DNA of 64,000 nucleotides, from NCBI RefSeq assembly GCF_900168115.1, contig NZ_FUZC01000004.1, positions 1 to 64,000 of the forward strand, in the 5' to 3' direction. This DNA is from Salegentibacter salinarum. Lineage in GTDB: Bacteria; Bacteroidota; Bacteroidia; Flavobacteriales; Flavobacteriaceae. Under the pieces are notes generated by a model, which was given only the letters and a program-made list of their open reading frames with translations, was not told the DNA's origin and ran no database searches. Positions 15,410 to 24,936 of the stretch are shown one piece after another. Each line of letters begins with the position of its first letter. Within the stretch, counting starts at the first letter, position 1. Made by a program: the position numbers and the translations under genes.

Positions 15410-17401
15410 ATGTATTTAGAACCCTACCTATTAACCGGCCCGTTGAGGATTATCCTGTTGTTTGTATTAATTTTATTAATACATAGAATAGTTTCTACCC
15501 GAATTTCGGCACAATCTGCCTTAAATTTTCTGGTTCCAACCATAACACTCGTTATGGCTGCGGTATTACTCGGTAGTTTTATTTTAATTCTAATCGGCAT
15601 ATTTGATCTCTTTGTTATTATAAGTATTATAATTGGCCTGGCTATTTTGGCTTTTATGAACCTTAATTTTAATCAGCCGTTAAAAACACAATTGCGTAAA
15701 ATATATACTCGTTCCCTTTTGTACATTACTATAAAACTGGAAAAAGGACAGAAATTCCTGGATAGAGATAATATTATAAAACCAAAACATAAACATCCCG
15801 AACACGGGCTTTCACAATATCATAGAAACTGGCAATTGGCCATAGGATTATTGTTGCCGGTCCTTACCTATATCTCAAGAAGTTCACTTTTTCAAGAAGA
15901 TGTTTATACGCTTTCTTCAAGCTGGTTTAGTAAGCTTAATTTTATAAATGGGATTTCTGCCCATACCTGGTTTTTCCAAACCGGGGAAATGATGGGGGAT
16001 TATTTACTCATTAATTTATATGCAAAATTAACCCATATAACCAATGCGCAAGCTTTGCAATCTTTTGGATTGTTAGAATCTGCATTACTTTCTTTAATAA
16101 TTTACTGGCTCGTGTTCAAAATTTCACGAAAGCAAGCGCCCGGTATATTCGCAGGTTTAAGTTTTGCACTATTTTATGCATTCCTGCCAATCAATATCGA
16201 TTTAATTGCAGAGCATAAATCGGTATTTACCTCTTTAATTATTGCTTTGCCAACTATGTATTTCTGTATTTATCCGCAAAGTTTTAGTTTTAACAGAAAA
16301 GCGAAATTTTATTGGTTACTCACCCTGTTTACCGCAATTCTTTTATTAGATCTTTTTGTAGGTGTTTTACTTGTGTTTCCTTATTTGCTTATACTTTTCA
16401 TTTTTAAATTTCGGAAGAATTTTAGACAGATCACTCAAATTTTCCTGGCCTATTTCTTTTCGGTAGCCTTTATAGGAATAATATACGGAGCAGCTGCCTT
16501 GCTTACTAAAGAAGATTTTGGCGCATTTATTTTGTCTAACTTCTATTCTTTTGATACTTACACCTACAATCCTCACCTGGTCGCGCCATTTAGAGACCTA
16601 ATGAATTATTACCAGATAGCCGCGGTGGTTTTTTTACTTATTATAATTTATAATTATATCAAAAAATCGCAAAAATGGTTGGCCAGCCTTGTATTTCTCA
16701 GTTTTATCAATTTAATGATTGGGATCTATCAATTAGACACCGGTCTTGTTGACCTGGATATTTTGAGCCAGGTACTTTGCATATTTATTCCCATATTCTT
16801 CGGAATAATTGTCAATGTAATGGTTAACCTTTTTTCAGTATTTAATTTCTCTCCTAAAGTAGGCACGCGTTTGGAAGTTGTAATTGGTACCATAATAATT
16901 GCCGTGCTTACCATTTCTACATTTCCACGGGTGGCAACATTAAATTTTAAAGAGAATAAAACAGAAAATATGGTGTTTGAAGCCTATTCAAAGATTCAAT
17001 CGGGGAATTTGCCATACTCCTATGCGGTGGTGAATGCTTTGCCGTATTTCAGCTTTAGCAAGAACAGTCATTATTACTATAACTACGATTATTTTAATAA
17101 CACTTATATAGAGCGCGACAGAAGATTCAACAGGTATAAAGATAATTTACAATACCTGCAAAATAACCAGGATATTATTTTACCTGAAACTATGTTTGTA
17201 TTTGTATACAAGCAGATACAGGAAAGTAATCAGGGTAAAAAAGCCGTAGTAGAGAAGCAAAGAGATTTAACCCTGGAAAGGATTGAATTATTAAAATTGA
17301 AAGGAAGAAATGTTGATGTATATTATGAGGATAGAAATTTAGAAGTGTACCAGATTGAAAACAGGGAACGAGCCAGTAATATTAATCAACTATTATTTTG
17401 A
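15410..17401 (+). CDS. Large polytopic membrane protein in the pel-like operon
   Basis: I do not recognise this 663-residue protein. It has three hydrophobic helices in the first 85 residues, a basic loop, then about ten more helices between 140 and 520, and an extracytoplasmic C-terminal domain of about 140 residues rich in Tyr and Asn (YYYNYDYFNNTYIERDRRF). The loop after the fourth helix, SSLFQEDVY, followed by GDYLLINLYAKL, recalls the acidic first loop of GT-C glycosyltransferases, a weak resemblance. It does not look like PelD or PelE. The stop overlaps the next gene's start (TGATG), so the two are translationally coupled, and it probably belongs to the export machine. Confidence 0.7.
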   Translation: MYLEPYLLTGPLRIILLFVLILLIHRIVSTRISAQSALNFLVPTITLVMAAVLLGSFILILIGIFDLFVIISIIIGLAILAFMNLNFNQPLKTQLRKIYTRSLLYITIKLEKGQKFLDRDNIIKPKHKHPEHGLSQYHRNWQLAIGLLLPVLTYISRSSLFQEDVYTLSSSWFSKLNFINGISAHTWFFQTGEMMGDYLLINLYAKLTHITNAQALQSFGLLESALLSLIIYWLVFKISRKQAPGIFAGLSFALFYAFLPINIDLIAEHKSVFTSLIIALPTMYFCIYPQSFSFNRKAKFYWLLTLFTAILLLDLFVGVLLVFPYLLILFIFKFRKNFRQITQIFLAYFFSVAFIGIIYGAAALLTKEDFGAFILSNFYSFDTYTYNPHLVAPFRDLMNYYQIAAVVFLLIIIYNYIKKSQKWLASLVFLSFINLMIGIYQLDTGLVDLDILSQVLCIFIPIFFGIIVNVMVNLFSVFNFSPKVGTRLEVVIGTIIIAVLTISTFPRVATLNFKENKTENMVFEAYSKIQSGNLPYSYAVVNALPYFSFSKNSHYYYNYDYFNNTYIERDRRFNRYKDNLQYLQNNQDIILPETMFVFVYKQIQESNQGKKAVVEKQRDLTLERIELLKLKGRNVDVYYEDRNLEVYQIENRERASNINQLLF

Positions 17402-20400
17402 TGGAAAAATTATTACCAACTAAAATATTCAGTGCGGTTTTCGTAGTGTTTTCTTTTTTCCTAACAGGATGCGAAAAAGATATTGAAAATGAAGAGGTAG
17501 AAGGGGCAAATCCCAGGGTAGAGTATGATAACTTGAGTGAGAACCCGTGGGTAGTTTATCTGGTAGAACCGGGAAATGAGTTAAGTTTCAAAAACAGTAA
17601 CCATATTAGAAAAGCCCTTAATTATGCTAAAATTCCTTACAATGAAATAAATAGATTTGATTTTAATAAAAAACCGGAAGTAGGCAATTCGGTTAAAGTA
17701 ATTGTGATTTATGATCTTGAGCCTTTAAATAAAAATGCAATGAATTTTTTAATTGAATTTGTTGTAAAAGGCGGTCACATTTTTATTCCTTCGGTAGGGA
17801 CTAATAAAAATTTTGGTTTTTTAGCGGGAGTAAGGGGAGATGCAAACTTTGAAATAGATACGATATCCCAAGGATTTAAATTTCAGTCCAGTTTTCTTCC
17901 GGCCTTAAAAGGGAAACAATATAGAAATGAAAACAAACATTTTGGCCTGCAAGCAGACAATTATAGAGAAAATATAGAAATCCTGGCAACTTCAATTTCT
18001 GAAGAAAATTATCCTTTAATTATAAAAAATAAAATAGGGAATGGATCGGTAATTACTTTTAATACCGATCAATATTCTCAGAAGCAAGAACGCGGACTTT
18101 TCTTTGCGGCGATATTACAGGGTTTAGAAGGGGTTCCTTATCCAGTGGCTAATGCTTCAAGCATAATGTTAGACGATTTTCCCGCGCCGCTTTATAATGT
18201 AAAGATGGAACCTGTCACTTCAGAAATGGATATCAGTCAGGCGCGTTTTTATACTGAAGTTTGGTGGAAAGATATGCTTAAACTGGCCAGGGAAGAAGGA
18301 CTGGAATATTCGGCCTATGTATGTTTTGATTATTCTAACCGTACCTCGCCCCCGTTTAATTTCCCCGAATGGGAACAGTCTGTTTTAACCGGTTCTAATG
18401 GTAATAATGCAGCAGATAAACTTATGGTAGATTTTCAAAATTCTACGCATGAGGTAGCTTTGCACGGTTACAATCACGCTTCGCTGACCGGTGAAGTATG
18501 GCCCAATAAAAATTATATGGGCTTAAGTCTTAAGGCAGTTAAAAAACGTTGGGCAGCGCGTAATTATGGCCAATTACCGGTTTCTTATGTGCCGCCTTCA
18601 AATATTATAGACAGTACCGGTTTTGTGGCTCTGGAAGAAAATATCCCCGAAATTATATACAATGCCAGTATTTACCTGGGAAATTTTGAAGACGGTGGCG
18701 ATAGAGAATTTGATAGTGAACCTTATAACAATCATTTTTTCAATTTTCCACGAATTACCAGCGGCTTTTCTTTAACTTCTACCAGGCAATTCAATCAGCA
18801 ATCTTTATATCTCTATACGGGAGTGTGGACGCATTTTATTCACCCCGATGATATTTACCAGATTCCCGGGGAAGAACCTCGGGAAAGTGCGGGTGATTAT
18901 ACTCTAAGGAATATAAATTCTTATGGGTGGAGAGTTTCAGAAGATGGGTCTCCGGGCTTGTTTCCAAGGTTTCGCCAGTATATTAAAGATGTAAAGAAAA
19001 CCTTCCCTTTAATTCGATTTTTAAAAGTTTCCGAAGCAGCAAAAATCACTCAAAACTGGAGGGAAATTCCTTATAATTTTACTGAAAATGATAGTGAAGT
19101 TGAAGTTGCTGCAAGTATTCAGAATACCGAAAATCAAAACTTCTGGTTCGCCTATATCTCAGAAAAAAATACTACTGAGGCTGAAAGTTTTCTGAAAAGT
19201 AAGCAATTTAAATTTACAAAAACTCCTTTTTTAGACGGTTATCTTTTCAACATTCAAACCCGGGAGAAAAAATTAAGTTTACCCAAATTTGAAAATAATT
19301 ATTCTAAAGATTTTAGCGAAATCACCCATATCTATGAATCTTATCTTTTGATAGAACCTTCAGAAGATCTTGGAGATATTGACAAAGAAATTGATGAGCT
19401 AAAATCTAAAATTGCTGAAAGCAGCATATTTGAACGTGAAGATTGGTTGAAATTATTTCAATATTTAGGTTGGAATAATCGCCAAAATGAAATTTGGCCG
19501 TTGCTGGAAAGAAAATACAGTGAAAATAAATCTTCTGTCTACGTAAATCTTTCTTCAGAATTCACCACCCAGAATGATTATCCACATTTGGAAATCAGGA
19601 AACGCTGGATGCTGAGACAAATAGATTTGCAACCTGAAAACCTAAAACTTAGAAAGGATTTTATTGATTATTTTGGAAGCAATTCAGAGGTGCAGTTAAG
19701 TAAAGGAGAGTTGTTAACCTTAATTGAAAGGACTAAAGTAGATGCGGAGCTTTCCAGTTATTTATCCTTGCTAAATGAGAAACATCCGGAAGCAGCTTTA
19801 AATTTAGTTAAAGGCATAGAACCCTGCTGGGAGAATTTTCGGCTTGCAGCATCTACTATTTCCTGGATTTTTGCCGATGCTAAACAATACAGCCAGGCGC
19901 TTCAATGGTCTACTTGCAGCGATGATATTGCCGAAAGTGCAATAGACTACTGGCGTGTGCAAATGGGAGAATATGAATTTTTAAAAGAAGGGAACTTTCC
20001 GCTTTATATAGAATATCTTATTGCCGATAATAATAAAAAAGCGGCCCAGAAACTTCTGGAAATAGAAGCTTGTCGGGAAGATTTAAAGCATTTGGCTGCA
20101 ACAATCTCCTATACTTATAGCGACCAGGGAAGTTATAGAAAAGCCCTGGAATGGTCTTCCTGCGTGCCAGATTTCCCATTGGCCGAACGTATGCAATGGT
20201 TCTATTCACTGGAAAATTTTAGTGAGGTAGAGCGTTTATATGCTAATTATTCTAAGAAAGATAATCCAAAAGAAAAAGAAGCCATTCAGATTTTTATGAC
20301 CGAATATTACCTGGGTCGTAGCGAAATGCTCAAATCCTGGGAACTCGCTTCAGAATTGCCGGAATCAAACAATAAAGAGCGATTAAGAAGGCAACTAAAT

Positions 20401-21390
20401 AACACTGTGGTTTTTCTTAATACAAAACTAAAAAGACAACTTTTAGAAGAATATCCTTCAATTTTTTACCCTGAAGTTTCTTCTAAAATAAAGCAAAACT
20501 TAAGAATAACCGAAGGGGATTTTGTGCAAATTGGAAGTAATATTATTAGTGATAGGTTAGACCCCACCTCTGTTGGCTTAGAAGCGGTGTTTGGCACTCG
20601 AGATAAGAAATTAAATCAACATCAATTTGGGCTAAGCCGCTATAATGCCTATTCAATTCCGTTTCAGGGGGAACAGGAAAATAATGAAGATATGGAGTTA
20701 CACGGGCTGGTTTACAGGTTTAAAACCAGGGAGAGAATTGAAAAATTCAATTTTGGTTTGGGAAGCCGTCTGGAGTTTAATGAAACAGGGAGGGCATATC
20801 TTCATGTCGAAGCTTCGGCGTCTATTGCAAAAGATAGTTTATACAGTTCTTTTCAGTTTTTTAGAAAACCAGCAATAACCGGTCCCGCCTATATTCTGGA
20901 TATTTATCAAACGCAATTAAATGTCTATGAAGAACTTCAGTTTAAAGAGAAATTCCAGGCAGTTTTTTATATAGAAGGAAACCATTATAACGATGAAGAT
21001 ATAATGGATGTGCAGGCGCTTACCAGTTTATCTATGGATTTTAAGCTGAATAAAATGGCGAAATTTAGACCTTATACCGAATTTTCAGGAATGTTGGGTA
21101 ATTCTAACAGGTCTAATGGCTTTCCGTATTGGACTTTAGATGAACGTTTCTATGGCGGATTGGGGATGGCTTACGAATATGTAAATGAAAATAATTTTTG
21201 GAAGATTAATCTTGACGCCGGGTATTTTCTGGATACTTTTTCAGATGAATTTCAACGGTATCGCGGGAGTGTGGTATGGCCAGTCACGAAGTATCTTCAT
21301 CTAAATACCCAGGCCGAATTCTTTACACTTAAAAACTTTTACTCCAATAATTTCACTTTTGGATTAAAATATTTTTTGAAAGATAATTAA
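17401..21390 (+). CDS. Lipoprotein fusing Pel-type deacetylase, helical repeats and outer-membrane barrel
   Basis: The product has 1329 residues, with lipobox LTGC at C24. Residues 45-245 look like the Rossmann/flavodoxin-like domain of PelA. Residues 246-520 look like a DUF2194/CE4-like polysaccharide deacetylase: D258-D259 in SIMLDDFPAP, H355-GYN-H359, and a later THFIHPDD (477-484). Residues about 640-1010 are helical, TPR-like repeats. About 1030-1329 is strand-rich and ends with the aromatic F-G-L-K-Y-F pattern of an outer-membrane barrel. In Pseudomonas, PelA deacetylase works with PelB, a TPR plus porin. Here both appear in one polypeptide, which would deacetylate and export the polymer. 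The start is ATG 17401 in TGATG; the TTG three bases earlier is unlikely. Confidence 0.8.
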   Translation: MEKLLPTKIFSAVFVVFSFFLTGCEKDIENEEVEGANPRVEYDNLSENPWVVYLVEPGNELSFKNSNHIRKALNYAKIPYNEINRFDFNKKPEVGNSVKVIVIYDLEPLNKNAMNFLIEFVVKGGHIFIPSVGTNKNFGFLAGVRGDANFEIDTISQGFKFQSSFLPALKGKQYRNENKHFGLQADNYRENIEILATSISEENYPLIIKNKIGNGSVITFNTDQYSQKQERGLFFAAILQGLEGVPYPVANASSIMLDDFPAPLYNVKMEPVTSEMDISQARFYTEVWWKDMLKLAREEGLEYSAYVCFDYSNRTSPPFNFPEWEQSVLTGSNGNNAADKLMVDFQNSTHEVALHGYNHASLTGEVWPNKNYMGLSLKAVKKRWAARNYGQLPVSYVPPSNIIDSTGFVALEENIPEIIYNASIYLGNFEDGGDREFDSEPYNNHFFNFPRITSGFSLTSTRQFNQQSLYLYTGVWTHFIHPDDIYQIPGEEPRESAGDYTLRNINSYGWRVSEDGSPGLFPRFRQYIKDVKKTFPLIRFLKVSEAAKITQNWREIPYNFTENDSEVEVAASIQNTENQNFWFAYISEKNTTEAESFLKSKQFKFTKTPFLDGYLFNIQTREKKLSLPKFENNYSKDFSEITHIYESYLLIEPSEDLGDIDKEIDELKSKIAESSIFEREDWLKLFQYLGWNNRQNEIWPLLERKYSENKSSVYVNLSSEFTTQNDYPHLEIRKRWMLRQIDLQPENLKLRKDFIDYFGSNSEVQLSKGELLTLIERTKVDAELSSYLSLLNEKHPEAALNLVKGIEPCWENFRLAASTISWIFADAKQYSQALQWSTCSDDIAESAIDYWRVQMGEYEFLKEGNFPLYIEYLIADNNKKAAQKLLEIEACREDLKHLAATISYTYSDQGSYRKALEWSSCVPDFPLAERMQWFYSLENFSEVERLYANYSKKDNPKEKEAIQIFMTEYYLGRSEMLKSWELASELPESNNKERLRRQLNNTVVFLNTKLKRQLLEEYPSIFYPEVSSKIKQNLRITEGDFVQIGSNIISDRLDPTSVGLEAVFGTRDKKLNQHQFGLSRYNAYSIPFQGEQENNEDMELHGLVYRFKTRERIEKFNFGLGSRLEFNETGRAYLHVEASASIAKDSLYSSFQFFRKPAITGPAYILDIYQTQLNVYEELQFKEKFQAVFYIEGNHYNDEDIMDVQALTSLSMDFKLNKMAKFRPYTEFSGMLGNSNRSNGFPYWTLDERFYGGLGMAYEYVNENNFWKINLDAGYFLDTFSDEFQRYRGSVVWPVTKYLHLNTQAEFFTLKNFYSNNFTFGLKYFLKDN

Positions 21391-22181
21391 GGATTAATTT
21401 TAAATGAAGCTGAAGCTTTATCAAAAACGATTAATCCTTCCGGGAAAACAGTAGAAAATGCACCTGATTCCAATAATTCTTTTGGAGAACCGGTGGTCAC
21501 TTTTTTATTTTGCATTAATATAATCTTATCACAAAGCTGAATTGCCAAATTGATTTCGTGCGAAGCAAAAACAATGGCTTTATTGGTTTTTCGGGTGAGT
21601 TTTTTAAGCAGTTTTAGCACGTAAGCTTTATGATAAAGATCTAAATGGGTGGTGGGTTCATCTAAAATAACCAGCGGAGTGTTTTGTGCAATTGCCCGTG
21701 CAATTAATACTTTTTGCAGCTGACCGTCACTTAATTCATAACATTTTTTGTTTTGCAAATCTTCAATTCCAACATTTTGCAAAGACTTCTTGATTTGCCG
21801 CAAATCGTTTTTGCTCAACCTGCCAATCCAATTGGTGTAGGGTTGCCGGCCAAGCGCTACCAGTTCAAAAACGCTTAGGTTTTTAGAAATAGGTTGTTCT
21901 GTGAGCACGAGACTCACTAACGAAGCAAGTTCCAAAGAATCTATCTGCTGAATTTGTTCATTTTTAACCAGAACTTTTCCCTTCAGCGCATCCTGAACGC
22001 CACTTAGGGTTCGTAAAAATGTAGATTTTCCGACTCCGTTAACGCCAATAACAGCAACCAGTTCCCCTTCGTGAACTTCAATATTAATAGCTTCAGTAAT
22101 AATAGTTTTCGCGGTTTTATTACTGTACCCTATATCGAGATCAATGGTTTTAAGGATGCTATGTTTTTCAGGTGGGTTCAA
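21387..22181 (-). CDS. ABC transporter ATP-binding protein, BtuD/FecE type
   Basis: The 264-residue protein has Walker A GVNGVGKST, the Q-loop region LVLTEQP, the signature LSDGQLQKVLIARAI, and Walker B LVILDEPTTHLDL with a switch His in FASHEI. This is the energising subunit of a type II importer for vitamin B12, haem or siderophores. B12 is indicated by the riboswitch and btuB-like gene nearby. Its stop overlaps the end of the convergent pel-like lipoprotein gene by four bases, and the permease gene lies two bases upstream. Confidence 0.9.
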   Translation of the reverse strand: MNPPEKHSILKTIDLDIGYSNKTAKTIITEAINIEVHEGELVAVIGVNGVGKSTFLRTLSGVQDALKGKVLVKNEQIQQIDSLELASLVSLVLTEQPISKNLSVFELVALGRQPYTNWIGRLSKNDLRQIKKSLQNVGIEDLQNKKCYELSDGQLQKVLIARAIAQNTPLVILDEPTTHLDLYHKAYVLKLLKKLTRKTNKAIVFASHEINLAIQLCDKIILMQNKKVTTGSPKELLESGAFSTVFPEGLIVFDKASASFKINP

Positions 22182-22183
22182 CT

Positions 22184-23215
22184 TCAGAATAAAAATTTAC
22201 GTTTACGCACCAAAAGCCAAATTACTACCGGCGCGCCAATTAACGAAGTTATGGCATTTATAGGTAAAGTATATTCCTGTCCCGGCATTTGTGCCGCAAT
22301 ATCACAAATAAGCATTAAGGCCGCACCACCTAAAATAACCGCAGGCACCAAAATACTGTGATTATTGACGGGAATTATCTGCCTTATTAAATGCGGAACA
22401 GCTAAACCTACAAATGCAATTGGTCCTGCAAAGGCGGTAATACTTCCTGCAAGTAAACTGGTAGCAATTATAATAATCAACCTGTTTTTTCGAATACTTA
22501 CTCCAAGGCTTTTTGCGTACTGTTCACCCAGTAACAAGGTGTTGAGGTTTTTAATACAGGAAATGGCTAAAATTATTCCCACAAACCAAAACATTGCGAG
22601 AATCCCCACCTCGTTCCAAGAAAGATCGCCCAAACTTCCAAAAGACCAGAATACATACTGCTGAAGCTGTGCCGCCGGACTAAAATATGAAAGTACACTT
22701 ACCACGGCAGCGGTTAAACTGGCAAACATTAACCCGATGATAAGTATGGCCATAGTATCTCGAAGTCGGAGTGAAGCCAGCATAACGGCGATAAGTACAA
22801 GTAAACTCCCTAAACTGGAAGCAATAACCAAACTCCATTTTGAAAGCAAAATTCCGGCGAAAGCACCTCCAAAAACTGAAGCACCCATAATAACGATTGC
22901 CACACCCAAACTGGCACCACTACTCAAACCCAAAACATAGGGTCCCGCTAAGGGATTACGAAATAAGGTTTGCATTAAAAGTCCACTAATGGCAAGTCCC
23001 GAGCCTGTAATTATTGCTGTAATTGCTTTTGGGAGCCGGTATTCTACAATGATATAACGCCAGGTTTCTTTTGAAACCTCAAGGTTAAAAATTGAGGCAA
23101 AAACATCTTTAAACGGAATGTTGACGGACCCCAAACTAATATTTAAAAAACCCAGAATAATTACTCCTAAAAAAAGGAGTAGAAGTGGAAGTGCATATTT
23201 TTGGGATTGCAACAA
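22184..23215 (-). CDS. FecCD/BtuC-family ABC permease
   Basis: This is a 343-residue, roughly ten-helix permease. LPKAITAIITGSGLAISGLLMQTLFRNPLAGPYVLGLSSGAS is the FecCD/BtuC hallmark region, and a later AFVGLAVPHLIRQI segment contains the coupling-helix motif. It forms the inner-membrane channel for the importer, as a homodimer in BtuCD. It precedes the ATPase gene on the minus strand. A 152-base gap separates it from the binding-protein gene, so a separate promoter is possible. Confidence 0.92.
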   Translation of the reverse strand: MLQSQKYALPLLLLFLGVIILGFLNISLGSVNIPFKDVFASIFNLEVSKETWRYIIVEYRLPKAITAIITGSGLAISGLLMQTLFRNPLAGPYVLGLSSGASLGVAIVIMGASVFGGAFAGILLSKWSLVIASSLGSLLVLIAVMLASLRLRDTMAILIIGLMFASLTAAVVSVLSYFSPAAQLQQYVFWSFGSLGDLSWNEVGILAMFWFVGIILAISCIKNLNTLLLGEQYAKSLGVSIRKNRLIIIIATSLLAGSITAFAGPIAFVGLAVPHLIRQIIPVNNHSILVPAVILGGAALMLICDIAAQMPGQEYTLPINAITSLIGAPVVIWLLVRKRKFLF

Positions 23216-23367
23216 GGCCGGTGATTTATTTCTGTGTAAATATCTAAAATAAATTGAGTAGATAAAATTAAAGAAGAACGATAATGAAATTATAGCTAAG
23301 ATCCATAATTATAAAGATGATTTGTAACCTTAAACTTTAATCCTTAAACACACCATATTATTCTTCA

Positions 23368-24522
23368 TTATTCTTCCAATGCCTTAAAAAACCTGTTTTC
23401 ATAATCTGGCAGTAGTTCCGAGTGAAAAATAGAAACCAGATCTTTCAGTACTAAATCTGGGCGTTGGGGCCCGAGCTCAAAGTAAAGTACACCGCCCGTT
23501 TCGCCTTTGGTTAGGCTTACGCTGTAGACATTTTTATTTTGTACCGCTTCAAACTGCTCATAATGTTGCGATTCTTCTAAAAGTTGAGTAAAAGAAGTAT
23601 ACTGTCCCACGCTTATCCAAAATTTCGCATCCTGGGCTTTATCCAGGACATTTTCAAAAGAAAGAGCCATACTTCCGTTGCCCTCTGTATCAGCATAAAT
23701 ATAATTCGCATTGGCATCTTTAATAAATTGCGCCTGCCAGGAATTCCCATATGGTAAATACCATTGATCTTTATACATAGCACCGCTCAATACTTTTGGA
23801 GTTTCTGCTGATGATTTAGCTAATTCTTTCGCTTCTGAATAATCGGTTTCTATTTGATTAAAAATCTGTTCAGCTTCGTCTAATTTATCGTAAAATACGC
23901 CAAAGAATTTAATCCATTCGGCTTTTCCCAGCGGGGTTTGTTCGGTCCAATCACCATTGTACATAACTTGAATACCGGTTTTTTGAATGGTTTCAAATGT
24001 TTTATTATTTCCGTCTATCGCAAAGCCAATTACCACTTCTGGATCGAGATCAATAAGAACCTCAGTATTTATATTTTCATTTTTGCCCAATTCCTTAATT
24101 TTTCCTGAATTAATTAATTTCCTGGTTTTTTCTGAAGAAATATAATCGAGGCCGGGAAATCCTATTAAGCTGTTTTCTTCATTTAAAGCTTCTAAAGCCG
24201 GAATATGCGTGGTAGAAGTGACCACCATTTTCTCTACAGGAATTTGAACTTGTTGATCATATTCTAAACCGGAAGGAATTTCAGCATTTTCTTTTGCGAG
24301 AAGATAAGTAAACGCTTCTTCGGCATCGGGCCAGGGGGTTTCAATTATTAAGAGATAATAATCGCCAAAATCACTGATGCTAAAATTAGCAGCGTGGTTT
24401 AATTTAACCGTTTTTTCAGATGTTGTTGAAACAGTATTTTGATCTTTTTGCCCGTTTTTACAGGCGGAAAATACTAAAAGAAGGATTAAGAAGTTAAGTG
24501 CTTTTAAAGTCTTTATTTTCAT
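23368..24522 (-). CDS. Periplasmic binding lipoprotein of the B12/Fe importer family (BtuF-like)
   Basis: This 384-residue lipoprotein (lipobox FSAC) belongs to the TroA-like/FecB-BtuF binding-protein fold: two lobes joined by a helix, with VVTSTTHIPALEAL and LIDLDPEVVIGFAI in the first lobe and KNVYSVSLTKGETGGVLYFELGPQRPDL near the end. It would deliver substrate to the permease and ATPase. The gene points away from the cobalamin riboswitch and the btuB-like gene. No riboswitch was found on the minus strand, so its control may differ from that of the receptor. Confidence 0.85.
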   Translation of the reverse strand: MKIKTLKALNFLILLLVFSACKNGQKDQNTVSTTSEKTVKLNHAANFSISDFGDYYLLIIETPWPDAEEAFTYLLAKENAEIPSGLEYDQQVQIPVEKMVVTSTTHIPALEALNEENSLIGFPGLDYISSEKTRKLINSGKIKELGKNENINTEVLIDLDPEVVIGFAIDGNNKTFETIQKTGIQVMYNGDWTEQTPLGKAEWIKFFGVFYDKLDEAEQIFNQIETDYSEAKELAKSSAETPKVLSGAMYKDQWYLPYGNSWQAQFIKDANANYIYADTEGNGSMALSFENVLDKAQDAKFWISVGQYTSFTQLLEESQHYEQFEAVQNKNVYSVSLTKGETGGVLYFELGPQRPDLVLKDLVSIFHSELLPDYENRFFKALEE

Positions 24523-24685
24523 TTTTACAATATTAATGAATTAATTTATTGGAATGTCGCCTTCATCAACTACGCGAAATAAATTCGACCCGATGAAAAT
24601 TTTTAATAGGAATTTTCAAAAGTAAGATTAATTAGAATTTTATAGTCGCAACCCAAATAAATGTTTAATTTCGCATTGAAATTTT

Positions 24686-24896
24686 TGGTTCGGATGTGTT
24701 TTTTCACGCCGATTAAAAGGGAATCAGGAAGAAGTTGTTTTTCACTTCGCAAAGCCTGAGCTGTTCCCGCAACTGTAAGCTAAGTTCCGGTTTTTTATCG
24801 GAATGTTTGTTGTTATCACTTCAAAAACCACTGTTCCTTTTGGGATGGGAAGGTAAACAACAAGACGCGAGCCAGGAGACCTGCCAGAATATAACC
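24686..24896 (+). promoter_or_regulatory. Cobalamin riboswitch
   Basis: The region upstream of the btuB-like gene contains the conserved cobalamin (AdoCbl-type) elements in order: AAAAGGGAATCAGG, GAGCTGTTCCCGCAACTGTAA, a B12-box-like CCACTG followed by GGGATGGGAAGG, and GCGAGCCAGGAGACCTGCC. It ends about 40 bases before the ATG at 24937. A weak -7-like sequence, TAATTTCG, lies at 24666-24673. In this class, bound cobalamin reduces expression of the downstream gene, here on the plus strand. The exact ends are approximate. Confidence 0.92.
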
Positions 24897-24936
24897 AATA
24901 AATTCTTAGACTTTCGGGATAAAAGTCAGAGGGCAG

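Noticed and set aside
24523-24685. A second cobalamin riboswitch on the minus strand for the binding-protein gene
   Set aside because: None of the conserved cobalamin elements found at 24686-24896 could be seen on the minus strand upstream of 24522.
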